Below, in pieces: positions 11,257 to 21,023 of a stretch of DNA of 64,000 bases. Each line of letters begins with the position of its first letter. Within the stretch, counting starts at the first letter, position 1. Position numbers and translations under genes: made by a program. The notes beneath the pieces are model-generated. The model saw only the letters and a list, made by a program, of their open reading frames with translations, was not told the DNA's origin and ran no database searches. The DNA is from Gnetum montanum (Eukaryota; Streptophyta; Gnetopsida; Gnetales; Gnetaceae), in NCBI GenBank assembly GCA_015680685.1, contig MNCI01010097.1, forward strand, positions 35,183 to 99,182. Direction: 5' to 3'.

Positions 11257-12490
11257 GAAAATTCAAAGCACATCCCTTAGATACAAGAACAGGCTATAAG
11301 CACTAGTTATGAGGTTGGAAAGACATGTTACCCATGCCTGAAGGTGCCCCTTTAACTAAGGCCCTTCCTTCCTTCTTCTCTTTTCTTCTCTTTTTGGAGT
11401 GATGATTGATCTTGGTGGTGGTTGTGGACTCATGATGGTTGGTAGGAAGGATCAAATCAATGTAGGTCATTGTTAGTGGTGTTGACTTGGTTTGAAATTT
11501 GGATATATAGGTATGCAGATCATTTTAATCACATTTGACATAAGAACCTATTATGGACATGGTAGAGCACCTTGCATCTTGATCTTTGCAATCCCTTCTC
11601 ATTCCATTATTCACCTCAATACTACATGTAATTATGTGCCTTTTGGTTTTGTTTAGTAAAGTTTAACATCCGAACCAAGGTAGTTGTGTGTTATTTGGAA
11701 GAAAGGCATGCTCTAAATTTAGCTTCCCAAGTGCCCATGAACATCTATAGAAGTCGTTATGCAAGGGTATTATGGTAGGAGCCTACTTTGGGGAGGACCC
11801 ACTTGCATAACTCTTATTGATCATAGCTTTGAACTAATCTTTACATCTTCTAGAACATTAGTGATGGTTTCTCTGAATTTATGCATGATTTTCGGACTAC
11901 TTCTCATAACTTTCAATTAATTTTTTCTACTTTTCTATCTCAATATCCTTCAAATTCAAAACTTTCTTGACCATATTCTACATTAGACCTTTGATTTTCA
12001 TTGTTTGAAAACTTGTGTGCTTCTAGAGTTACACTTATTAGTCATGGGGCCTAGGGATGTTTGCTTTGAAATTTTTCTAACATCTTATTTTTGAACATTA
12101 TGGTAACTAATAGTAATTGATCAAAATAATGTGAACAACTTGATGATTTTAGTTAGCGAATAGCTTTGGGCATAGTACACTATCATCACCTTCTGCTTAA
12201 ATGCAAACCAAGGGATTCAAAAAGGGTTAATTATTAAGGAAAATTTACCAAAACTAATGTTGATCCTTTGGTGAATATAGGTGATGCTAAAAGAAACACC
12301 TAAGGAAGAAGGTATTTTCCAAGCACAAAAATGAAGCCAAGAGAGGAACAATGGAGGATATGGCCATGGAAAAATTGTAGCACATACAAGATAACAACTC
12401 AAACACCACATGAATGCTAGATCCACGAGATGATGAAACATAATGGAAGCATGTGTATTTCAGGATAAATAAGATTATCAAACATATGTG

Positions 12491-13231
12491 TTGATGTAGT
12501 GTCTACCTCCACCTATAAATATGCTTGCTCCCACCACATATTTGGCATCTTTTGGTTAATAAAGTAGTTGAACCCTTGTAGTTTTGTTCCATAGTCTTAA
12601 AGAATAGTCAGTGAGTGCTTGTAGTGTGGATCTAAGTTAGTTGTACAACATCTTATTCAAGTGGCAATGTGCCTATACACATTTCATGAATGGCAATAAG
12701 ATAGAGATTGATTCTTATTCATTGCACCACTTAGACTTAGTTAAACTTATTTTTAATGCAATTTATATTCCATGTACTTAGTTAATATTTACATTTCCAT
12801 GCATATTAATGAGAATGACCATTTCAAGCGTAAACACATATTCACTTGGTAACCCTAGTAGCATCATTGCTTGGTTCACCTAGTAGCATAATGCTTAGTA
12901 ATCCCAATAGTGGCTACATGGGTTTAGGATGTGTACAGTAAGCTGGGAATAGACACTCATCACATGTAGACTAGTTTAGACTTTACTTTCCATTGTTAAT
13001 TAGATTAAATAATTAATTTCTACATTATTGTTAAGATTAGCATAAGGCCAAAATAACATCAACAATCATAGGGCTCACTTTGGACAAAACCAGACATGAC
13101 AAAGCTACCACTAGTCCAAATGGGAAGATAACAAACTATGATTAATGCTTAATGATCTAGATGCACAACTAATCCCATCCATAGAATTTGAATGGATTGT
13201 GTGTGAACACTTGTGATTCATAAGGTTGCGC
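12491..13231 (+). repeat. 3' LTR of element 3, 3'-truncated
   Basis: A TATA box (CCTATAAATATG near 12510) and the R/U5-like part match the 5' copy closely. It breaks off near 13231 within the terminal segment, before the expected GTAGGGGTACCTC and ATCA. The 5' boundary is estimated from TGATGTAG at 12491. Confidence 0.65.
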
Positions 13232-13299
13232 GTTACCCTTTATTGCTATTAACTCAAACTGTAGGGTTGTGGCATCTTTAGGAATGTTAAATAGATTCT

Positions 13300-13665
13300 T
13301 CATTGTTTCCCTATGTGAAGAAGTTTATCTAAAGCATCTTCATTTTCCTCTATGATCATGCTTCCTTCAAACTTAGTGCCTAGTACTAAAAATACTTGAA
13401 TGTCTTGGGTTACAATAAAATAATGAATTAGTGTTGCAGGGATGTTGAGGAGTTTCAAAATATGATCTACTAATACTTTTGTATCAACCTCGTGTTCTTT
13501 ATGCAGTAAGACAACAATGGTGGCTCACTCCTTTGACTTTAGTACGGCTTGGAAAGATGTAGTATTACTTCATATTCTAGGATGCTCCTTTTGTGGTAAT
13601 GTTATTGCTACATCTCCTATCACAAGTATTCACTTAAACATTCTCATGCTTAGCTTAGGACCATG
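13300..13665 (-). pseudogene. Unidentified broken frame, 122 codons
   Basis: One minus-strand frame reads 121 amino-acid codons with only three internal stops, all TGA, before a terminal TGA. Legible parts are GDVAITLPQKEHPRI, TTSFQAVLKSKE, ATIVVLLHKEHEVDTKVLVD, HILKLLNIPATLIHYF, VTQDIQVFLVLGTKF and EENEDALDKLLHIGK. The composition looks like real protein. I do not recognise the family; it could be a host gene fragment or part of a transposon. It lies between elements 3 and 2. The rest of 13232-14590 shows nothing definite. Confidence 0.4.
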
Positions 13666-14595
13666 AATTAACAAAGTGATCAATTTAACATGGACATTCT
13701 TAACCTTAGTTAATGCCTTAATGTAAGTGATGTAAATAGTAAGCAACACTATGATTATTAAGCATCTATGCTAGTTATAGATTAAAGGTCCCATGAAGTT
13801 ATTAAGTTACATTAATTATTATTAATAATAGGACATATTACCTTTTTAAAAATTTGTTTGTTCCTTAGTATACTTTTTAAAGCATAGATCATTATTTTTC
13901 TTGTAAAAATATAGAAAAAAATGATATTAAACTTTGAGCTTTAATTGTGGTATGATGTGGGCAATCTTTTTAAATCATAAAGTTTCTTCTTGTCATTTGA
14001 TCGATGATCGACCTACTAGGATAGCTTGAGTTCATTTTTGCACTATAACCTAGGTAACATTAAGAGAGGGTTGTAGAGCAATTAGAACACTCTTAACCAC
14101 TAGTAACTCCACTGAGATCGTTAATGCCCTAGGAGATATTGAAATGATAATGTAACTCATTACTGAAGACATGGTGATAGATTTATCAACAGTGCTATAG
14201 CTACCTTAGTCTGCCATTGTTTCCTTGATTTATGCATCTAAAGTGCGATTTGTGGAGCATCGTGACATGTTCAATAATGAAAGAATATTTACATAACTTT
14301 TCTGTTGTTATTTTTGTTACATTTATTAAGGGTAGTCATGCTTGTTTGCTTGATGTAATCAAATTCAATCATGATGCTATGTGCATTGGCCTATTAAAAT
14401 GATGTTAGATTTCAAAATCCTCAACCATCATGTAAATGTTTAAACAGATTCACTTTGAAATCATCAAAGAAGATGAAAGGGATAACCACACCCTGTGTTA
14501 TAGCAAAAGCAACAACGTTGATGGTGAGTATTCTCTAGGAATGCATTAGGAACCATTGTCATCCATATTGGTAAAGTTTGACTATTGATCCATAT

Positions 14596-15387
14596 TGATG
14601 GGACGTGATATCGCATAGACCAGGACATCGCGTACGCGATATTGCAGTCCGTCACAATGTCTATAAATAAGAAGCGGCTCTCCCTTGTTTCATAACATAG
14701 AATAGAAGTAGTGAAGCTCTAGCAGTTTGATCCCTCCATAGATAGATTATTTTCCCGTGTTTGCCTGCAGTGTGGTGAATGTAATTGTACGACATCCTTT
14801 ATTCGAGTGTGACGTACTTGGACACGCACATGACCAATAATAAAGATCGAGATTACTTCATCATTGCAGCATTCACTTTTTTTATTTATTTATTTAATTG
14901 TTATTTACTACTTTCGTAATTAGTCTCTCTCACCCTTATCTCCTAGTAATGTAGAATGAGAACGACTTGATTATGAGCATTTAATTGTGACTACTTGGTA
15001 ACCCAATGGTGTACCTAGGATCTGCGCTTGGTAATCCCAGTGGTAGTCGTGCACGAAGTCCAAGATTTGTACTGATAATCAAGGAACGGATGCTCATCGC
15101 ACTTAGGCTAGATTAGATTCTTTTACCCTTTCTCTCCTAGCGTAGTTAATATTACCTCCCATTGCCTTCAGGAGTAGCATTAGATTAGGAACCACATCAT
15201 ACACCTCACTCTGGACTAAACCATATAGGACAAATATAATACTAGTCCAGGTAGGAAGATAGCGAACTGCGACCTAAGGCTAACTATCTAGGTGCCACAA
15301 CTAGTCCGTATACAGAGTTCGACCAGATTGCGCATGAGAACGCTCATATTTGTATGGTTGAGTATAGGGGTATCTCACCACTCATCA
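14596..15387 (+). repeat. 5' LTR of element 2 (792 bp)
   Basis: Starts TGATGGG and ends ATCA. GACATCGCG (14624-14632) and GATATTGCA (14638-14646) are spaced by 5 nt, with TATAAATA at 14662-14669. Closely matches 20173-21018; the 3' copy has an extra GATATC-rich block in U3. Confidence 0.95.
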
Positions 15388-15388
15388 T

Positions 15389-15406
15389 TGGCACCGTTGT
15401 CGGGGA
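15389..15406 (+). other. Primer-binding site, tRNA-Asp type (element 2)
   Basis: TGGCACCGTTGTCGGGGA, one base after the LTR, matches 16 of 18 positions of the plant tRNA-Asp 3' complement. Confidence 0.88.
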
Positions 15407-15518
15407 CGATGCTAGTTATCTAGATTAGTTATATCATATAAGGTCACTGTAAGGAACTTAACGATATATCTCTTAGAAAGAATTAATTATAAAAAGTCAC
15501 ATAAATTCACACACAATA

Positions 15519-16655
15519 ATGCCTCTCCTACAAGAGCATGATAATGCTACACCTAGTGAGGAAGTTCATTGGAGAACCAACAAACTTTATGATGATGAAG
15601 ATTGGAATATACAACCTGAAGTGGGAGTTTCTTATAAACATGAACAAAAGCAACGTCATCTCAACACATGAAGACATAACTTACAAGATGACGATGAATC
15701 CCCAATGGACACTACAAGCTTAACGCAAATACAAGAGGCTATTCGAATCTCACGTAGGCATCGTAAAGAGAGCTATCTACCTAGGCTCAATTTAAACAGC
15801 TTTCCTAAATTTTCAGGAGGCTATGACTTAGATTTGCATCAACATTTACAAGCCTTCTACGATGCCTACACATGGAATAACATTGACAACGGTTGGAAAA
15901 AACTTAAGCTCTTTCCCATGACACTCGTTGACCAAGCTAAAGTATGGTATAGATCGTGAAAACCAAATTCAATACGACGTTGGTCAACAATGGTAGAAGT
16001 CTTTAATGAAAAATATCAAACCTACGCAAGAGTGTTAGCCTTAAGAAAAAAAATCCAAAGATGGAAACAAGCACAACATGAACTCTTGGACATGGCCTTA
16101 GAAGGATATTATGCACTATTAAACAACTGTCCAGGCCATGGGTTTTCTGAGGAAAGGCTAATGTACCATATCATTGATGGGCTACGTAATGAAATAAGAG
16201 AGACCTTAGGAATGTATGCCCAAGGTCAACTATATGAACTACGAACCCATCAAATCCAAGAGCTGATTCAGTGGGTAGCAAAAGAAGAAGGAGAATTAGC
16301 TAGATGGAAGAGTGTTGAAAAACATCAACGGGACAAAAATTTCAACTTAACAAAGGTCCATGATCATAAAAAGGAGAAATCAACCAATCTCAAGGTGGAA
16401 ACATCATCTTTACCAATACAAAAAAACATTAGAAGAAGCTGAGGCAAAGATCAATAAGATGTTGGAATGGATGAATCAAAAGTGTGGAGAATATATCAAC
16501 ATCATTGGAGATAGAGTTTTGACAACCCAAGAAGTAGGACAAAATAGTAGACAATTGGAAAGAAGGAATAAGGACAATAAGAGCTCAATTGCCAATCATA
16601 CGTATGAATGCAACATATGCCTGTATGATCACTCCAAGGGCTAATGCCTTATATT
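15519..16655 (+). pseudogene. gag polyprotein, nearly readable (element 2)
   Basis: From ATG 15519 (MPLLQEHDNATPSEE) one frame runs to about 16430 with only two in-frame stops, both TGA (15669 and 15957); a frameshift near 16420 continues it to the cysteine motif CNICLYDHSKG and a TAA near 16642. The core includes FPKFSGGYDLDLHQHLQAFYD, AKVWYRS, FNEKYQTYARVLALRKKIQR, YYALLNNCPGHGFS, ETLGMYAQGQLYELRTHQIQ and WVAKEEGELAR. This resembles the capsid core of plant gypsy Gag. The motif CX2CX3HX4C, with the last C after the stop, is one residue shorter than the usual CCHC knuckle. Confidence 0.88.
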
Positions 16656-16741
16656 GTTACACTTACATGAGCATTGGGGAAACATGTTACATCCAGAGTT
16701 CATACAGAGATACTGTGTTCGATCATAGTGGCAACAATCCC

Positions 16742-17504
16742 AGTCATGGGGGAGACCACCACTAGACTTGAGACACCCTTCGTATCATCCGAACCCAAAC
16801 GCTTATCTTGTTCAACATCCTGTTTCTCCAACTAGGACAACATACTTTATCTCACCACAGTACCATTCTCCTCAATACTATCAACCCATGTCTCCAACAC
16901 AACCACCACCTTGTGCACCTTATATTCCTCCTAACTTTTAACATTCTCATCCTTTACCTCCTTCCACAGTGCCACCAACTGTTCCTAAGGTGTCTGCACC
17001 ATGCAACAACCTTCGAACGTTACTTGTGTTACTTCTACTAACAGCAGTGAAAGGCCTCCTCAACATCAAAAGCATCCTTTCTTTAAACACGGCCATAAGA
17101 AGGGACAACACAACTCCGAGGCCACTGCATCCTCCAATTCAACACAAGTCCCACACTGTGGTGCACCCTCACCTTCGAACCCAACGCTTCATGTAACTTC
17201 ATCAGGGCCACCAACTCACACTCCAACAACCATACGGCCTAATGGACACAGACATGGAGAGCGACAACCCAATCCTTGTATACCATCTAACAGTCACAAA
17301 CATCATAGTGGGTCAACTTGTTATCTGGGAACTACATCGTATAAAGTGGCCCACTATGCTTATTATAATCAAGTGTGTAAACCCCAATGGGGTAAGTATG
17401 GACCAGTTCCAATATTTCCAACATGCAAGGATCCTAATTTTCCATTTATTAATCCTCGTCGTGCTCAACCGTTTAGTTATGGGGGATATCCCCATTCTAA
17501 ATAA
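16742..17504 (+). pseudogene. Proline/histidine-rich gag tail (element 2)
   Basis: A frame-shifted continuation of gag. It begins at the motif CAGTCATGGGGGAGACC. The longest open piece (17001-17504, 167 codons) is rich in Pro, Ser, His and Asn and ends AQPFSYGGYPHSK at a second polypurine-like motif (TTATGGGGGATAT, near 17477). The corresponding region of element 1 leads into a protease, but no D-S/T-G motif is legible here. The frame's length may only reflect base composition. Confidence 0.5.
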
Positions 17505-17519
17505 CAAGCAGGATTAATA

Positions 17520-18900
17520 AATATTTTAATTTTCTTTAATTTTTCAATTTTTGTTTTCTAGTTTTTCGTTTTTCAACTTTTTGTTTTATCTTTTTATCTT
17601 TTTGTGTTGTTGTCTTTTTATGTTTTTGTAAGTAATCTCATCTACGAATAAAACACTCATGTGGATCGTTGGTTGAGGTGTGTTCTATGTTATTAAGTCA
17701 TGAACGATCAATTATTTGGATAGTGAGCCCATTGTACCCACTCATCCATTCTACAAATAAGAGGCTTTGCTCATGGGTACAGTGATATCCTTGACAATCT
17801 TAAAACTTAAAATTAATTTTGTGTTCATTGTACCCAAAATGAAGAAGGCTGGACCAAGAGGGAATGATTAGGGTGTGACATTAAGGGGACTTGTGGATTC
17901 TCTTTGGTGTCGGTTGTGGGAGTGATCATGCAACGTGGTTGTACTAAGATCCTTGTAGATCTAATGAAAAATGGGAGTAAGAGTAATCAAAAAGGGCACT
18001 CAAAAATCAAATGCTGTTCTAGGGGGTCCCACTGGAAAGACATGCACCCATGCTTGAAGGTTGGAAATTTCTTTGGATTTAGTTTCAAAAAAAAAAAAAA
18101 GAGAAAAAAAGAAAAAGAAGAAAAACGAAGTGCCACAAAACAAAAGTCACTCCTCCCTTGCATAAAATGCCAAGTGATCGTACGCCTTGTTGTTATGGTA
18201 CTCGCATAGTCGCTCATCATGGGATGAAACAATGCGATGTCACTGATTAGATCAATGGACTTGGTCTTGATCTTGGAACGATGGGTTAATGACACTTTAA
18301 TCATGCTTTACATGTAGGATTCATTTTGCCCTAGGTCAGTTACCTCATGTCCCAATCTCTACAATTCCTTTCTATAGTTCGTCTCATCTCACTGTTCGTG
18401 TAATTGTAGCTCGTGTCCCGTGTAGCATAGAATTTTCATCTCATTCTGGTGATATTTACATGTGTGTGTTTTGTGGAGTTAGTGCGGATTACATTTAACC
18501 CTTCTAGTGCCCACGAACACTTTAAGTGTGGTTACACAAGGGCATTATAGGTTGAAACCTGCTTTGGGAAGGATCCACTTGTGTAATCTTTTGTAATCTT
18601 CACTTATGACATAACTCACACATACCATTTCTTACCCTCAGCTTAATTTCCCAATAATTTTTTTTCCATTATTATTATTAGCCCTATGAATTTTCACATT
18701 CCAATGTACCATTATATACCCTTTTTCTTACCACCTGAGGTTTTATTGGTAAAATCCACACCGTCATCATTGATTTTGCCTTTTGAATTCATGCAATTGC
18801 CCTAGAACATTTTGGTCATAGCCAATGTCCTTAATTTCCAACACTAATTTCAAGAAAATCTTGTGAAAATTTGGTATTTTCATGGTGTCTCAAATCACTA
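17520..18900 (+). other. Non-coding middle of element 2
   Basis: It begins with a T-rich block like those at 3556-3700 and 10700-10860. A segment near 17850-17890 (AGGGTGTGAC, GGGGACTTG) resembles 4030-4060 of element 1 and 11095-11120 of element 3. An A-rich run lies at 18088-18125. No coding homology was found on either strand. Confidence 0.6.
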
Positions 18901-18907
18901 GGGACGA

Positions 18908-18949
18908 GATATCGCGTATGCGATATCGCGTCCTAGACGCCTATAAATA
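18908..18949 (+). promoter_or_regulatory. Internal copy of the LTR promoter module
   Basis: GATATCGCG occurs at 18908-18916 and again at 18922-18930, separated by TATGC; TATAAATA follows at 18942-18949. In all four LTRs of the family with a readable U3, the same two half-sites 5 nt apart precede TATAAATA, there with 15 nt between (11 nt here). Sequence after the TATA box does not match the LTR R region, so this is not simply a nested LTR. It lies about 480 bp upstream of the extra ORF at 19426 and could drive it. Confidence 0.6.
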
Positions 18950-19425
18950 GGTGATCCCCCCGCAACACTTAGCATCATTTTGCCATTCACACGGGGGGAG
19001 TTTTTGAAATTTTTCTCTACGACTTGCAATTATGTGACCCTTGCTTTTCTCACTATATCTTGCTCTCTGGTACTCCGATTTTAATTCCGTTTGAACCTAC
19101 TTGAACTCGAAGTGTTCAGTTTAGCCGTGGGGGAGGGACACTTGCCGAAAAGTTCTTAACCCTTTTTTTGAAATTTGACATTGCCAAAAGGACATCAGTT
19201 AGGGTAATTAACTTTAACACTTAGAATAATTGTGCCTAAAAATCATTTAATTCCTAGGTATATCGGGAAACTAAAATGGAAACCACCTAAGTCACAGGAC
19301 TCATTATTACAAACTTTCGGGTACTATCACACATGATAACATAAGATCATTAATTAAGAAAAGTAGTAAGGTATAACCTAACTTTGGTAAAAACCTTATT
19401 AACAATTGGTTCCGTGTGATTGCAG

Positions 19426-20009
19426 ATGGCCTCGAAACGCGGACAATGGGAAGGTCCTACTCAAGGTGCGATCAAACGACCTAGGAGAGGTGAAGAACAA
19501 GTTCCTACCAAGCAAATGTAGAGCAAGAGGAACAATCATTTAGTATCTACCAAGAAGACCTTACTGTTGTACAATCAAGGCCTACCCTCTCTAAAAGCGG
19601 TGCCTGGTACTTAGGGGAAATGTACCAATTTTGGCACAATAAAGAAGAAGGCACCACGATTAACAATTGTGGTGTGACTGTTAATTTCTCTTTTCAAGCC
19701 ATTTCGGAAATATTAAACCTTTCGACTACAGGGCCAAAGGTTGCACAGAACCAGTTGGACACTTTCAGAACTGAGCAACGTAATAAAATGTTGACAGAGA
19801 ATAAAAGGGTGGCGGAAGAAAAAGAGAGGGCTGACTGGGATGCCTCTATGGCACAAGCGCAAATTTACATGCGCGCCAAGGCACAAGACCCTCGGACCAA
19901 AGAGGAGAAGCTCCAAGCCATACTTTAACACCATCAAGCCTCAAAGCCTGGAGCACAAGACAAAGGAAAGGCACCAATGGTGGAGCCATCGCCACCAAGA
20001 ACTACATGA
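19426..20009 (+). pseudogene. Extra downstream ORF (ORF2) of element 2
   Basis: The ATG follows directly after TGATTGCAG, a splice-acceptor-like sequence. About 194 codons are readable with one frameshift near 19515 and one stop (TAA, 19926-19928, probably from CAA), ending at TGA 20007. The N-terminus is basic (MASKRGQWEGPTQGAIKRPR), compatible with a nuclear signal. The middle reads GAWYLGEMYQFWHNKEEG and VTVNFSFQAISEILNL, which recalls a domain found in plant Athila-type ORFs. The C-terminal third is highly charged and probably helical or coiled-coil (LTENKRVAEEKERADWDASM). The position after gag resembles the extra 3' ORF of Athila elements. Function unknown. Confidence 0.6.
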
Positions 20010-20158
20010 GTTCCAAATTTTTGTGGTTGTAGCATATTCTGTGTGTTGTGTCTTTGTTTTGTTTTCTTCCCACACTGTGGCATCATTCCATTTTTCCATC
20101 CAATAATCCCAGACCTATCCACTGTGTAATCACTGTAAGTTGAGGATGAGTTTTTATT

Positions 20159-20172
20159 CAGTCATGGGGGTA
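20159..20172 (+). other. Polypurine tract before the 3' LTR (element 2)
   Basis: CAGTCATGGGGGTA, identical to the tract of element 1, directly precedes TGATGGG of the 3' LTR. Confidence 0.8.
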
Positions 20173-21018
20173 TGATGGGACACGATATCGCATAGGCTGC
20201 GATATCATATCTGCCGCGATAGCGCATCCCCCGCAATATCACGTCGTCCCCTGCGATATCGTGTATGCGATATCGCAGTCTGCCCCAATGTCTATAAATA
20301 AGAAGCGGCTCTCCCTTGTTTCATAACATAGAATAGGAGTAGCGAAGCTCTGGCAGTTTGATCCCTCCAGAGATAGATTATTTTCCCATGTTTGCCTGCA
20401 GTGTGGTGAATGTAATTGTACGACATCCTTTATTCGAGTGTGACGTACTTGGACACATACATGACCAGCAATAAAGATCGAGATTACTTCATCATTGCAA
20501 CATTCACTTTGTTTATTTATTTATTTAATTAGTATTTACTACTTTCCTAATTAGTCTCTCTCACCCTTATCTCCTAGCAACATGGAATATTTACGACTTA
20601 ATTATGAGCATTTAAGTTTGACTACTTGGTAACCCAGTGGTGTACCTAGGATTTGCGTTTGGTAATCCCAGTGGTAGTCATGCATGAAGTCCAAGATGTG
20701 TACGAATAATCAAGGAATGGATGCTCATCGCACTTAGGCTAGATTAGATTCTTTTACCCTTTCTCTCCTAGCTTAGTTAATATTACCTCCCAGTGCCTTC
20801 AGGAGTAGCATTAGATTAGGAACCACATCATACACCTCACTCTGGACTAAACCATACATGAAAAATATAATACTAGTCCAGGTGGGAAGATAGCGAACTG
20901 CGACCTAAGGCTAACTATCTAGGTTCCACAACTAGTTCGTCTGCGGAGTTTGACCAGATCACACGTGAGAACGCTCGTATTTGTATGGTTGAGTGTAGGG
21001 GTATCTCGCCACTTATCA
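20173..21018 (+). repeat. 3' LTR of element 2 (846 bp)
   Basis: Starts TGATGGG and ends TATCA, followed by the target duplication CATAT. U3 holds a run of GATATC-type sites; the last pair, GATATCGTG (20255-20263) and GATATCGCA (20269-20277), lies 5 nt apart with TATAAATA at 20293-20300. Confidence 0.95.
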
Positions 21019-21023
21019 CATAT

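Larger units (their letters stand above)
7199..13231 (+). mobile_element. LTR element 3, old gag-only relative
   Basis: LTR-like repeats at about 7199-7753 and 12491-13231 match along most of their length, starting ATTCATTGCA and including CACATATTCACTTGGTAACC. Between them lie a degraded primer site, a broken gag with the core of elements 1 and 2, a polypurine-like motif, a T-rich block and a non-coding 3' part. No reverse transcriptase is seen. The 5' LTR lacks its U3; the 3' LTR lacks its last part. Target duplications cannot be identified. Confidence 0.75.
14596..21018 (+). mobile_element. LTR element 2, complete, gag plus extra ORF, no pol
   Basis: A complete 6423-bp element flanked by identical 5-bp duplications CATAT (14591-14595 and 21019-21023). 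It has LTRs of 792 and 846 bp, a tRNA-Asp primer site, a nearly readable gag, a proline-rich region, an internal promoter-like module, a small downstream ORF and a polypurine tract. There is no protease active site, reverse transcriptase or integrase. It must have been mobilised in trans, presumably by an Athila/Tat-like gypsy element. The LTRs differ by eye at a few percent of positions plus a block in U3, so insertion is fairly recent for this window. Confidence 0.92.

Noticed and set aside
17987-18304. Minus-strand frame of 105 codons
   Set aside because: The poly-A run at 18088 creates a phenylalanine-rich string; no conserved counterpart in elements 1 or 3.
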